Part shown: positions 25,501 to 37,109 of the stretch, piece after piece
How positions within the stretch are numbered: the first letter of the stretch is position 1
Layout: each line of letters opens with the position of its first letter
Assembly (NCBI GenBank): GCA_029204225.1
Contig: CM055094.1
Location: forward strand, 29,126,107-29,190,106
Length of the DNA: 64,000 bases
Reading direction: 5' to 3'
From: Diphasiastrum complanatum
Lineage: Eukaryota; Streptophyta; Lycopodiopsida; Lycopodiales; Lycopodiaceae
Notes under the pieces: generated by a model
Seen by the model: only the letters and a program-made list of their open reading frames with translations
What the model was told of the DNA's origin: nothing
Database searches by the model: none
Program-made: the position numbers and the translations under genes

Positions 25501-26559
25501 TCTTTTCTTATCTCACTAGGATCTACTCTTAGTGACTATGATCCTTCCATGTATCTAAAGTTTGTTGATAGCAATATTGTCATTCTTCTAATTTATGTTG
25601 ATGACATTATTCTTTGTGGAAGTTGTATCAAGCTAGTTGATGAAACCAAGCTAGCACTTGGATGTGAGTTTAAAATGCAAGATCTAGGAGAGATGCATTA
25701 CATCCTAGGCCTAGAAATTGATTTTTATGAAAATCATGTCTTTATATGCCAATCTAGATATGCTCACTCTATGTTGAAAAAATTCCATATGGAAAATTCT
25801 AAGAGCATAGATACTCCAATGGAGCAAATTGTAAAAGATCCTAATAAAGGTGATGAAAGATCCTTTGAGGACATCACACTTTTTAGGAGTCTTGTAGGCT
25901 CCTTGATTTGGCTTACCATCACTAGGCCCGATCTAAGTTTTTGTGTGCACAAATTGAGTCAATTTATGCAAGATCCTAAGATCCATCATTGCAAGATGGC
26001 CAAGAGGATTCTAAGATATGTATCTTCATCTTGTGATTATGGTCTACTGTATAAAAGTGAAGATCTATCCATTATTGGCTACTCGGATTCGGACTTTGCA
26101 AGTGACAAGATGGATCGAAAGTCTATTAGTGCATACACTATCTTTCTTGGAGGCAATCTAATATCTTGGCTTTCCAAAAAGCAAGATACTATATCTCTCT
26201 CTTCATGTGAGGCCGAGTACAAAGCACTCACTACAACTACCAAAGAAGTGCTTTGGATCAAGAGGTTATTAATGGAGCTAAAGTGCATCAAGGAGGATGA
26301 TCTACCAATGATCAAGTGTGATAACATCTCGGCCCAAGCTCTTGCCAATAATCCCATATTTCATGCAAGAAGCAAGCACATAGAAGTGGCACACCATTTT
26401 GTGAGAGAAAAGCTTATTGGAGGAGAAATCTATTTGGAACATGTCAACTCGTCCTCTTGTATTGCCGATCTACTCACCAAGCCTTTGAGCAAAAGTGCTT
26501 TCATCAAGCATAGATCTAATCTTGGAGTTATATCAAGATCAATGCTCAAATCTTCATAG
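22573..26559 (+). pseudogene. Copia gag-pol polyprotein with one in-frame TAG
   Basis: A single frame runs about 1,330 codons from the gag start (MSSMGSSLLEPSERL) and is interrupted once, by TAG at 25054-25056. Domain order: gag (22573-23180), zinc knuckle CFYCGKKGHYATNC (about 23350-23390), protease WYIDSGASSHVCSS (about 23522), pre-integrase ELWHKRLGHPNYRSM (about 23922), integrase core (HSDVHFSSTTSKGG, then SDGGGEYIS, then SQNGVAERKN), RT (WVFRIKFNHDGTINKHKARL, FQLDVSNAFLNGYLEE, LYGLKQAPRSWY, IYVDDIIL) and RNase H (SLSSCEAEYKAL to TKPLSKSAF). The order protease-integrase-RT-RNase H is Copia. The stop falls in the linker between integrase and RT, just before WYDAMKQEYDAL. An upstream ATG at 22450 is in frame, but the gag homology starts at 22573. 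All catalytic motifs look intact. Whether the TAG is a mutation or read through cannot be told here. Confidence 0.93.
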
Positions 26560-26574
26560 ATAATTTTTTAGGAG

Positions 26575-27024
26575 TGTGAAGAATTGAAAAAGATTATCTA
26601 TGTTAGATATAGGGGTCTTATGTTTTTTACATCAAGCATCTAGGTGTAGGATGTTGATAGGAATAAAATTGGCATAGATGGCAAATTATGCAGTTCCACT
26701 TGTAATGCCATTATTGAGCCAAAAATAGAGTAAGAGACTAAACACGTGCCAATTAGAGTGTAGACAAGTGTAAAGTTTTGTTTGATGAATTCCAAGAGGT
26801 CCAATAGGATTTAGAGGTGGAACCTTGTGAGGTCCAATAGGAAATTGAGGTGTGCTTGAATATAGTCCAATAGAATTAAGAGGAGCATGGATCAATGGTC
26901 CAATAGGATCAAGAGGTGACAAAGTATGGTCCAATCATAGTTAAGCATAGTGGTAGCTCGTGGATCTACTAGTATCATTGTACTCCTCATTTTGGATCTA
27001 ATTGATTTGGTGATTTTATGGACT
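26575..27024 (+). repeat. 3' LTR of the main Copia element, truncated
   Basis: It starts with the same TGTGAAGAATTG as the 5' LTR and matches it until about 27024, where similarity stops abruptly. About 290 bases of LTR are missing, so no target-site duplication can be checked. Confidence 0.9.
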
Positions 27025-27925
27025 TTCAAATGGATGGTCACACAGATTGAAAAGAGACAACCATCATTTACAATGAGGAATTTCTACCTATGATTGAGGT
27101 GGAAGAGCACTGGAGCCTTGATAATATGAGATAAGAGTTGGTTCTTCTACACAACAATCTTCAAAGTCTTTATGTGTGTTACTCAAGGAATTCATCTTTA
27201 CAAAAAAGATTTATTACATTATTTATAGTTCTCTTAACAAAGACTACATTCAAGCTCCAATGATCACTGCAAAATCAAAGAAGCATTCCATTAGATACAA
27301 ATAGCAAGAGGTAAATAGACCAACATACTTGGTATGATATGACACCATTATAAACTTCAACTGGAGAGCATCCAGCAAAAGACATTGTGCCAAGGTATTG
27401 TTGTTATCCTGGATGGATTGCATAAAAAAATTGCTAAGAAGACATACTTCTCTCCTTGAATCCCTTGTGTAATATCAAATTGTAGGAGAGCGAGACCTGC
27501 CTCTATCACTGGATCACTTATCAACCGAATATAGTCAGGGATCCTAAAATTAAGGCTAAAGCCAATTTCTTTTATTTTGAAAAGAAATGGCATGGCGACA
27601 TTATCTATAGCTTCAGATATATCTTTCTCAAAATTTAAATAATCATCGAAATCCAAATATGCTATAGGAGTAAGAGGAACATTAGGTTTGGTACTACTAG
27701 TATTTACAACAATAGTATGTACTTGAGGATCAGAGGGGTTATTGATATTTACAGCAGAATTATCCAAAATTGTTGTGGCTATGTTGACCACAGTATCTAA
27801 GGCAGTCGGCAAGAGATGTAGACACGCGTAGATCCACATATGGATTTACATTCTTCTTCAATGGTGGTCCAATTTCATGGAACATTTGCAAGCAAACCTC
27901 AATAGCTCTAACGTCTATAGAATTA
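27025..27925 (-). other. Unidentified stretch with a 160-codon minus frame (27839-27357)
   Basis: The minus frame 27839-27357 has a Ser/Thr/Asn-rich first half (VNTSSTKPNVPLTP) and then an acidic-hydrophobic part (IAYLDFDDYLNFEKDISEA, NFRIPDYIRLI). Composition looks more like protein than noise. I recognise no domain and see no convincing start or splice context. It sits between a truncated Copia LTR and a Copia RNase H remnant, so it may be transposon-borne. I give no function. Confidence 0.3.
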
Positions 27926-28839
27926 GAGTATATCGTTGTCTCTCAAGCGACAAAGAAAGTAGTGTGGTTGCGAAACTCAATATCATATGTTTGTCTGAAG
28001 CAAAATGCTCTAACAATTGTCTACTATGATAATCAAAGTGCTATTGCTTCATCGGCCAATCCTAGGTTTCATTTCAAAAGTAAGCACATTGCAAATCAAG
28101 TATCACTATGTCAAAGTTAAAATTTTCAACAAAGAGGTAATCTTGGAGTACTATCAAATGTGAGACATGACAACAGACATTTTCACGCAGGCATTGAGCT
28201 TGGATGCACATAAAAGATTCTATGCAGAACTAAGTTTGAAGGTCAAGGCATTCATGGATTCAGATTTAGGAAGAGTGTTGTATTTATTTGTATAATTGAT
28301 CTTTAATCTACATCCATTTATCTATCCAGTTCTACAATTTTACTCATGTTCTTACACAGTCTGCCGAAATACACGAGAATGGCTAATAGTTCGACAATGA
28401 CAAAGATTATCAAAGGTGTTCAAACTATCGAATGTTAACAAAACTTGTTTTCACTTGTTTTGAAACTAACGACTTGCCCTAACGGTTTCTGGCAACTAGT
28501 TTCTAGGAAGCCCAACTAGATAAGTGACAATTATCGCTAAGTTCAATTGAGATCTGTGACCAAATAGCTATCTTCAACAATCATTTGGATAGCCTAAATG
28601 ACATTCATAAATAGTATAAATAGTGGACTACTTTTTAGGTTAACTTTTCTTTTTAGATTCTAATGATTTCAAAGTTAGAATCACTTAGAAAACATGACAA
28701 TATGCATGATGGTTTTGTTAGAATTTGATAGGCGTAGTCATACATTAGGAGAAGAATCATTTTGCAAAAAGCAGTGCTCGATAGTGCATTTATAGAATGC
28801 AACCATTTCTCCATCGAGCATCCTTTCCTTCTTCCAACA
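27926..28839 (+). mobile_element. Copia 3' remnant: RNase H tail and LTR
   Basis: At 27926-28095 a plus frame reads EYIVVSQATKKVVWLR, then IVYYDNQSAIASSANP and FKSKHIANQ, the C-terminal RNase H of a Copia polyprotein; it then breaks. At 28640-28839 lies an LTR 3' end (final bases CCAACA) of the same family as the minus-strand LTR at 15864-16065. Shared landmarks are GAATTTGATAGGCGTAGTCA and CATCCTTTCCTTCTTCC. The LTR start was not fixed. Confidence 0.75.
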
Positions 28840-29149
28840 GCTTTAGATGTCCAAGTGGACCAATGAGCTTTCTCCATCTATCAAGAAGTGTAACATGATA
28901 GATGGACAAAGGACTTGTAGACTTTTTTGGACTATATTTTGGTCATTTTCAAAACTCTTGTCGACAGCAAAAAAACCATTTGATTTGGTAATAGTTGCTG
29001 CCCCTATTGTTTTGGCTGCCCACATACGTAAACTTAGTCACTTGTTTGAAAATATAGTTAAACTAATATCTATGATTAAGATCATCTAGCCATTTACACA
29101 TATCCTTTTCACTCTTTTGGTGCTTGTTTCATGTAGAGATTGTTTCAAA
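28840..29149. other. No gene recognised
   Basis: Short opposing frames at 28847 and 28843 mirror each other and show no family motif. Confidence 0.5.
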
Positions 29150-29424
29150 TCAGAGCATGTACATAAGCAATCACATAGGAGAAGAGGAGAGAGAGAACGT
29201 CATAGCCTGTATTTTTTTTTTATAGAAAGCACAATACAATGGAGAGATAGAGAGGAGGTTGCATCTCCTCATATCTAGCCACTTCACAAATAGCCAGTTT
29301 CACATTATAAGGACCCACATAATAACTTGAGGCACTTTAGGCCTATTTCCCTAAATAGTAACATTTGGCACGCAAGCCCTTTACTAGTGAATATCCAAAG
29401 ATGGATATTACTAATATTCTAACA
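29150..29424 (-). repeat. Copia 3' LTR (minus strand), with polypurine tract at 29425-29433
   Basis: Read on the minus strand, AAGAAAGGG is followed directly by TGTTAGAATATTAG, the usual join of polypurine tract and 3' LTR. A TATAAA-rich segment follows near 29210. The LTR's far end is approximate. It fits as the 3' LTR of the RT/RNase H remnant at 30080-31560. Confidence 0.65.
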
Positions 29425-29433
29425 CCCTTTCTT

Positions 29434-30079
29434 AATGACAACTTTGGTTGAGCATTAATATCATGTCTATTGTTAGAGCACAAGATCTCTACACTACCCT
29501 TCACACCCACAACGCGTTGCCCCACCCCCTCCCTCCAGGGCGCTGGTCCCGTTGGGCGCCAAGGCCCCAGAGGGGCCCATGTACAACCTCCCCCATGTTT
29601 TTTTTTTTGAATTTTATTTCAAAATGGGGGCCCAAAGAGATATTGGGACCTCTTTTTTTTCATTCTGAGTTATAAAAGCTTACTTTTGAAGGCTTTGAAA
29701 AAATGGCTATATTTTTTCATTTAAAATTCAAATTTGATACTTGTCATAGCATCATTATTATGGGTTGAGGAAGTAGAGTTAGAGGAGGGTTAGTGGGTGG
29801 GTTAGAATTTGAAGATCTAATTTACACCATTGGATATGCCATGTCATATGGACCATTCCATCTCAATTGTCATTCTCTTATTGGTACACATGTCGTCATT
29901 AACACTAATTATAATTAGTGAAGAGGCCCTTTTTGAGTCCAAAAAGGGCCCTAATATATGCCAAACTTCGTGTATTTTTGAGATCTCGAGCAAAATATTA
30001 GATTTGAGATGATGTCGTAGATACTTGAAATAATATAACATGCAATAAACAGAAGCAACCAAATCGATTAGGGTTTGAT
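29434..30079. other. Spacer with a GC-rich block, no gene recognised
   Basis: Positions 29500-29660 are rich in G/C runs and short palindromes (for example GGGCGC and GGGGCCC) in otherwise AT-rich DNA. The rest is plain. Confidence 0.5.
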
Positions 30080-31565
30080 GTGTTTATACTTTTAGAACTT
30101 TCTCTTAATCCAACCTCAAACTTTTTACATGATTTTCAAATCTAATATCTTCTAAAACAAAAGATGCTTATCCTTTGGTAAGGCTTTAGTGAAAATTTTG
30201 ATTACCATATAATATGTTGAAAAGTAAATAAGCTCAACATGTTTAGCACATAATTTCTCTCGAATAAAATGAAAATGAATTTTAATATGTTTAGTCCTAG
30301 ATTGAAATATAGGATTGAGAACAAGTTCAATATACTTTATGTTATCACAATATATGGCAGTTGGATAATTTTGTGAAGTTTAGATCCTATAAAAGAAGTC
30401 TCAACCAGATGGCCTCTTTGGTTGCTTGTGTTGTAGCTAATTATTTGGCTTTAGTTGAGGACAATACAATGGATTTCTAATTCTTGCTGTTCTAAGAGAT
30501 TGGCGCCGAAGATAGATAGAAGCAACAACTGGAAGTAGACTCTCTGGTATCTAAGTCTCTTCCCCAATCTAAATCAAAATAGCCGAATAAGGATAGTGAA
30601 GTGCCAACATTACAAAATAGCAAAGAGCTTGGTTCTTTGTTGATTGAATGTATTTCATCACTTGTTTGAGTGCTTTCAAACACTGAAGTCCATGATCCAA
30701 CATCAATTGTGATAGTGTGCTTACTATATATGCTAGATTTGGTTTGGCGCACACCATTGCATTGGTCAATGAGCCAATAAGTGAGTGATATGGAATGTTT
30801 TCTATGTGCAAAACTTTATTAGGTGTCGAAGAACACATATCTTTGCTAAATTTAAGTTTTGGATCCATTGGTGAATCGATCGACTTTTATTCAAGCAATC
30901 TGATTGTAAATGCCTTTGTTGGCTTAAAAGAATTGTCTTCTTACCTCTATCTTGAAGATTTGAATGCCAAGCAAATAATGAACTGGTCAGAGGTCTATCA
31001 TATCAAATTTTATAGAGATATTTGACTTGGTATTTTTGACTAGTGCCAAGTACAATTGCTTAAAATTAGATAATCATCGACATAAAAAACAATGATTATG
31101 TAATTTAGAACATCATATTTGATGTAGATATTTGAGTCAACAACATTCAATGAAAAGTCTAGTTGTAAAAAGTATGGGTGCTTGTTTGAGCCCATAAAGA
31201 GCTTTATGGATCTTATAGACTCGATATTGAAGGCCTTCAATGACATAACCTTCAGGTTGTTGCATATAGATGTCTTCATGGATAAAACCACTTACGAATG
31301 CAATTTGTACATCTATCTAATGTACTTCAAGGTGTTCTTCGTCTACTAACATTGTCAACAAGGTTCAAATCGATGCAAGTTTAACAGTAGGACTAAAACT
31401 CTCTACGTAATCAATACCTAGTAGTTCTGAATAGCCTTTGGCTATAAGTCTTGCCTTCCATTTAGATATGGAGCCATCAAAGTTATACTTCTTTTTGAAG
31501 ATCCACTTGCATTCAATGATCTTCCTTTTGGCAAGGGGTTTTGACAGGTTTGGTTCTTAATTAGT
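30080..31565 (-). mobile_element. Copia RT-RNase H remnant
   Basis: Read on the minus strand from 31560: KKYNFDGSISKWKARLIAKG, VQIAFVSGFIHEDIYMQQPE, KALYGLKQ, FYVDDYLILSN (about 31060), then NIPYHSLIGSLTNAMVCAKP, DLDTRESTSSCCFYL (about 30540) and the RNase H tail (NPIFQSRTKHIKIHFHFIRE, near 30270). Several frameshifts and stops separate the blocks. Integrase and gag are absent. At 31565 the sequence flips to a plus-strand Copia integrase piece. Confidence 0.85.
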
Positions 31566-31589
31566 AAATTATATTCACTGTCCATCCAT

Positions 31590-32465
31590 TGTTGCTTTCT
31601 TTCAAGAATACATTAAGCAAAAATCAGAGGCTTTCAACCTCTACAAACAATTCAAGAAGCATGTAGAACTGGAAATTGGTAAAAGAATCAAAGCACTGAG
31701 GTCAAAAATTGGGAGAGAATACATCCCAATCACATTTAAAATTGTATTGCCTTAGCGAAGACATTGAGCAACAATTCATTACTTCTTATTCACCTCACTC
31801 CAATGGACTTATCGAGAGAATCAATTGAACCTTAGTCAAAGTGGCTAAGTGTATGCTTGTTCACAAGACACTATCTAGATTATTATGGGATGAACTTGTT
31901 TCCATTAAAACTTATATTCAGGACATATCCTCAATTGAAGGACTCTTAGTACCATATGAAGTTTGGACAAGCTCCAAACCTTCACTATCGAATCTTAGAG
32001 TTTTTGGATGTGTTGCCTATGCGCAAATACCGTAGGATATCATGAAGAACCTGGACTCCCACAATATCAAATCCATTTTCATTGATTATACCACTTCAGA
32101 TAAATCTTATAAGCTGTATGATCTCGTTGAATCGAAGATATTCACCATTGATACTGAGACTTTCAGCCTAGTAGTAGAATATTATTCAATCAGACTTCTA
32201 CTATCATATGATGCTACAACAAATTTGGAGATACATCATATGATGTACAAATAGTGTATCTGAATGTAGTTATTGAAGAAGATATCTATATGATGTAGCC
32301 CAAAAGTTATCTAATCAATGACAAAGAGAATCATGTATGTAAACTCCATAGAACACTTTACGAGTTGAAGCAATCACTAGGTCTTCGTTTCAAAGAATCA
32401 ACACTTTCCTTATCAAACATGGTTATAGCCCAAGCGCTTTTGATTCGAATGGCTAATTTAAGTTG
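31590..32465 (+). mobile_element. Copia integrase-RT remnant
   Basis: Plus-strand frames give KSEAFNLYKQFKKHVELEIG and IKALRSKIGREYIP (31620-31730), then AKCMLVHKTLSRLLWDELVS and PSLSNLRVFGCVAYAQIP (31841-32035), SHNIKSIFIDYTTSDKSYKL (32042-32140) and an RT start (VIEEDIYMM, LHRTLYELKQ) at 32270-32370. This is integrase C-terminus into RT with deletions. It lies head-to-head with the minus-strand RT remnant. Confidence 0.82.
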
Positions 32466-33046
32466 GTGCCAGATATCTACAATGGGATCACCTCCAGAAA
32501 AGGAGGGTTGGAGGTTCATGCATCGTACTTTTTTAGGAGCCTGAGCTAGGGTTTTCAGACTTCGTTTAGGGCCATTTGCTTGCGAGGCCTCTTTGTGAGA
32601 AGGTTAGTCCTATCAATGGGCTCGTCCCTAGGAGCATAGGAATCACCCTTGTGAAGTCTACAATACCTATCTCTAAGTCTGTACAAAATTTGGAAATACT
32701 TGGGTATAATGGTGACCCGCTTTGCATGAATGAAAATAAAAAATGAATCTTCAAAAAACAGGCTCATATAGTCCTTCGCGGACTCCTGTAAGCATTGTAT
32801 TGCTGCAGGTGAAGCACAAAGCTAGCCAAATTATCCCTCATAATCTGGCGGACAGTTCTGTAGAAAGGGGCCTTTGGTATTAGGAGTTCGGTGGATCTCT
32901 GATATTTTGTAATCTCAGAGAGCAGTTGCTCCTATTACGCTTGGAGGTTTGCCGTGGTGGATTCACATTAGGCACTCTCGTAGACACAGTGCCAAGAGAG
33001 AAACAATCCCTCTTGTTATGTGACCATATCCATGTGGGAGGTGGTT
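32466..33046. other. No gene recognised
   Basis: A minus frame at 32555-32767 and the A-rich end near 32735-32760 could be the tail of a non-LTR element, but no RT motif supports that. Confidence 0.4.
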
Positions 33047-33815
33047 GATATCGGTTCTGTGTACATGAGTATTGGAAAGGGTTAGAGACGATTGTCTAGG
33101 CGCACGGAGGAGCGATATCTATGAACCTGGACGACGATATCGATTTTGTGCGCAAGTAGTAGAAGGAGGCGGTAACAAATACAACATGTGGCACACAGAA
33201 GTGATATGTACGGACGCAATATCGGTTTTGTGCATGCATAGAAAGAGGCAAAGCTAAGAGAGCTAAAGGAAGTTGCACAGAAGTCATATTGAGTGAAAAT
33301 ACAACGAAAAAAAAGTGAAAATGACCTCGTGATTCGCCACCTTATACCCTCGGACCTTGCACGTGTGTTCACATGTGTGAGGTTCCATACGGACAATTCA
33401 TTGATTGACACGTGTCCACACTCTACTCTCGAACATGTGGAATTCCTTTAGCCAATGGCAAATTGACACGTGGTAGGTGCGGACGAATCGTCTCGTGACA
33501 TGTGGTAGGTGTACAAGTTCACATGTTTGGTTGTACTTTGAGCCATCGGGTATTGACACATGGCACATTGATTGTTGACTCACACGTGTTAAAGAACTAT
33601 AAAAGGCACGATCCCCGAACATTTTTTTTTTCATTTTTTATTTTATTTTCATGAATATCGCTTCTGTGGGCGCCTAACATGTATGGTTTAGAACCAATAA
33701 CACTACATGCGCACAAAAGCGATATCAGCCTCTGGAGTCCATACATATTGGTTATGTGCGACGATAGAATAGTTGATTTTCTATAAATAGGCTCCCCTTG
33801 CACAAAACCGATATC
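33047..33815. repeat. Dispersed motif family GATATCG(G)TTTTGTGCGC, six copies in both orientations
   Basis: Plus copies lie at 33047-33066, 33136-33154, 33218-33237 and 33653-33672. Inverted copies lie at 33709-33726 and 33800-33815. The shared core is ATATCGGTTTTGTGC or a one- to three-base variant. The surrounding sequence differs between copies, so this is not a simple tandem repeat. ACACGTG and ACATGTG boxes are also frequent at 33355-33590. Confidence 0.7.
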
Positions 33816-33886
33816 ACCCGATGGCCTCCACGTTTGATACTGGTCGTGAGACCTCGTTGTCCATATTTCTCACATAGTTTGGTATA

Positions 33887-34629
33887 ATGGAGCGTACTGA
33901 GTACATCAAATGTCTCTTCTACCCTTTCTTGCATGTGTTCAATACATCACAACAAAGTCCAGATGTTTTTTATGACCATTATGTTAGATTTAGGGATATA
34001 ATCAATATCCCTCTAATCTCTTTGGGTAATTTGTCCTAAATGCATTTTAGTAACCTTGTGCATTACTTCCCACGGTATAAGCAACGACTAGATAGGATGT
34101 ACACCATGCTTTTTGACCAATTTAAAATTCCACTCAATGTAATATATGTAAAAGAAAATGTTGTTATGTCGAGTACCAAACCGGATTTGTGTTTTTTTTG
34201 TTAGTTCAAATCCTGGAAGAGTCAGACACATCGATCCCTAAAACTCAGATTCCTTCATCATCTACTCCTGAATATTCCATAAAGGATATTAGTCACTTTT
34301 TAGTGGATAATCTTGATAGAGATACAGACTATCTAAATGTTGATACGGACAAGCTGAGGGATGCCTTCATTGGCTCCAACATCACTATTGAGGAAATCGG
34401 TGCTGATATACAATCCAAATATTTTTTTGATTTGCCTAAATATTATATAAACAACGATGTATATATTACTACAATGGATCTACGTAATTTCTTTGATTAC
34501 TGGGAGGACGAGGTTCTTTGTCTATTGTTTGGCACCATTTCTGAGTTCTCTGACATTGTTGATTTTGAAATCGAAGACTTGGTGCAAGGCATTGACTATG
34601 ATGATGAAGAAGGCCTTGTCACTGATTAG
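33887..34629 (+). pseudogene. Unrecognised acidic reading frame with one stop and one frameshift
   Basis: An ATG at 33887 opens a 50-codon frame (MERTEYIKCLFYPFLHVFNT...) that meets TAA at 34037-34039. The same frame then continues with protein-like sequence (HYFPRYKQRLDRMYTMLFDQ) to a T8 run at 34192-34199. There the reading passes to another frame, which stays open to TAG at 34627-34629. The second half is acidic (SIKDISHFLVDNLDRDTDYL, FEIEDLVQGIDYDDEEG) with a Ser/Pro linker. Together about 245 codons behave like one recently broken coding sequence. I know no matching family. It may be a host gene copy or part of an unclassified element. The 146-codon frame beginning at a GTG at 34189 is not a separate gene in my view. 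Confidence 0.45.
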
Positions 34630-36888
34630 GAATGTTTGTCGATGGCTTTGACAAATGTTCGAGATCATGGACAAAGTTACCCATCCGAAGAGAAATTTAT
34701 GTCCTTTCAGGCCCAGTGGGGTTTCCCTCGTCCATCGGTTATGCGATTTGCAGATGACTCTTCTTCAATCAATAGGGGGTCACAATATAGATCATCCCGA
34801 TCTGGTTGCAGCAAATGATGAAGAATGCATAAGTTTAGCACTTTATTTAATAGCATTAATTTGTAATGTGTTCTTTTAAATTTGATAAACTACTAACTCC
34901 AATTTCCTTATGCAGAATACACTTGTGATCAACGACTTTGCGGCACGTTGAGGGGGCTTCAGACAACATTCTTCATCATTCCACATGGATAGTGGACATG
35001 GCCACTACTTGAGGCATTTTGGGAAGAATGAACTTTGTGTTGCTCATTCGAAAAGATACTCTCATAATGGTTGTGAAAGCCTTATCTTATTATCTAGGTG
35101 GACATAATTTGCTAGAGCAAATAAAATAATTTTTGTGAAGAGATCATATGTTTTGAACATCTTAGGATTTGTGGATGGGAATGTTTCATTAAGGAGTCCC
35201 TATTATTCATTGTATGCAACATATATGGAATTGAGTGGTAACAAGGACAATGCCCATCTTTTGGATGCTTATGCAAGTAGAGAGTTTCTGCATGATAGCA
35301 CTACAATTGGAGAAGATGAAAAATCTGATCCCATCGAATGAAATCATTGTATTCCACGTGTGTATATTATATTGAAAATCATGAATACAATTTACATTTC
35401 TATCTTTTTTGTTGCACAATGAACTTTACACTCTAAATTTCTAGCTTGTCTGTTGCTCAATGAATTTGCAAGCTTTTCTGAATTTGTCATAATCTAAGGA
35501 TTTGGTGATCTGTCAAATTTGAATTCTCCCATAAAACCATTGAAATAGTTGAATTATATCGCTTTTTTTTTTGGTTGAAGTACAATACTTTGGACCTTAA
35601 ATGACTGCATTAATGCCTCACAAGAGTGATTGATTGATTGTTCATAAAACAAATACAAACTAGACACAAGAATTTGAGATCTAGATCAACAATTTACATG
35701 TATCAATCAAGAGCAATCCATAATCATGAATCAAAAGCAAAGTGCACCCCATACACGTGTGTGTTAGACATAAATAAGCATTCACCTCTCAATTTAGTAG
35801 TCACTTGTTAATCGTGAGCTCAGATATGTAAGGCCCCCGTTATGAAGAGAAGCCATAATTGAGCACGGTTGTTAGTATGGGGTCTAATGTGAGACCATGA
35901 TGGTAATGAGACGGCTAGATTGCATAGCAGGAAGTCCGAGGGGTTCAAGAGGTGGAGCCCCCCGAGAAACAGAGGGTCCAGGGGGCGATAGCCCCTCGAC
36001 ATGGGGTTTGGGGGGCAGAGCCCTCCAACAACTTTTGACACACTTTGGTGTTTTGCATCCCTTTTGACACTTGACTATTTGCTCTCTTTGATGGTGGTCG
36101 CCACTATATAACCACCACATTGAGAAGCATTCTTGAGCAGTTTTCTATTTATTTTAGATTAGTCGTTCGGAGTCTATTCGAGATCACCACTTAAGCCCTT
36201 CTCCAGGGTGCACGGATTGGATAGCACCATCATCATATGTACTGGCTTTATTATCAGATTTTCAGATTTGAGTTTATTGTCTCTTGTCTATGTTGAATTC
36301 AATTGTCAATTATAATAGTGTGGAATAGTAATGAATATGGCCAATGGACTGAGAATGAAGTGCAAGTCACTTTGATAATGCTTAGATCCAAAACACAACC
36401 AAGCACATAGTGTAGAACTCGAGTTTTGCCAATGAGCTCTCAAAAATAATCTAGGTGTACACAATGGAGGATTGAATACATACAAAAAGCGTCTTCCTCT
36501 CTAAAGTTAGGTGAATTTCCAACATGTAATAAGGAAGTTGATTTGGCTTTCTTGTTGGATTATTCTCCTTCTTACTAATCAAATAATCGGTTTTAATCTT
36601 CATCCGTTGTTTGAAAAAATGCAGTGTCGCATGTGGCTGTTTTAGTTCATTATTGCAGAGCTACAGTTTTGTTTCATTTATGCAGACAGAACGTTTACGG
36701 CCTATTTCACCGCTTATCAGCAATCAATGACAAGGAACTGGATGGATGCCAGCGGATACCAGCCAACTGGCAATCATAATTGATGACCTATTCTCTTAGT
36801 ATAAATAGTTGTTTCATATAGTGCAATGCAATGCAACGGAATGCATTATCAAGTTATCAGAATTATCAGAAGAAGTTTTTGAATAGTT

Positions 36889-36890
<2 letters not shown>
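34630..36890. other. Mostly unrecognised; GC-rich hairpin cluster at 35936-36030
   Basis: A plus frame at 35135-35341 (68 codons) follows the acidic frame at some distance and is unrecognised; it could be a further exon-like piece. At 35936-36030 several G-run/C-run stem-loops occur (for example GGGGGCGATAGCCCC). The tail, 36780-36880, resembles LTR-end sequence but has no clear PBS. Confidence 0.4.

Positions 36891-36937
<47 letters not shown>
36891..36937. repeat. (CT)n microsatellite
   Basis: A perfect CT run of 47 bases. Confidence 0.97.
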
Positions 36938-36940
<3 letters not shown>

Positions 36941-37109
36941 CCTACGAGCTTGAACACTCTTGAGCACCCTAGCTCACTTCTTAGAGTTGTTCCATTATCT
37001 CATATATTTTGGTTTGCAACCAATGCAGACCTACATAGAAAGAAAACAAATTAGAAAATAGTTGAATATAGTAAAAAATAAACCCACTCAATTAATCAGT
37101 TGATTGAAA

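Noticed and set aside
32466-32767. Possible 3' end of a LINE
   Set aside because: Only an A-rich tail-like end is visible; no RT or endonuclease motif supports it.
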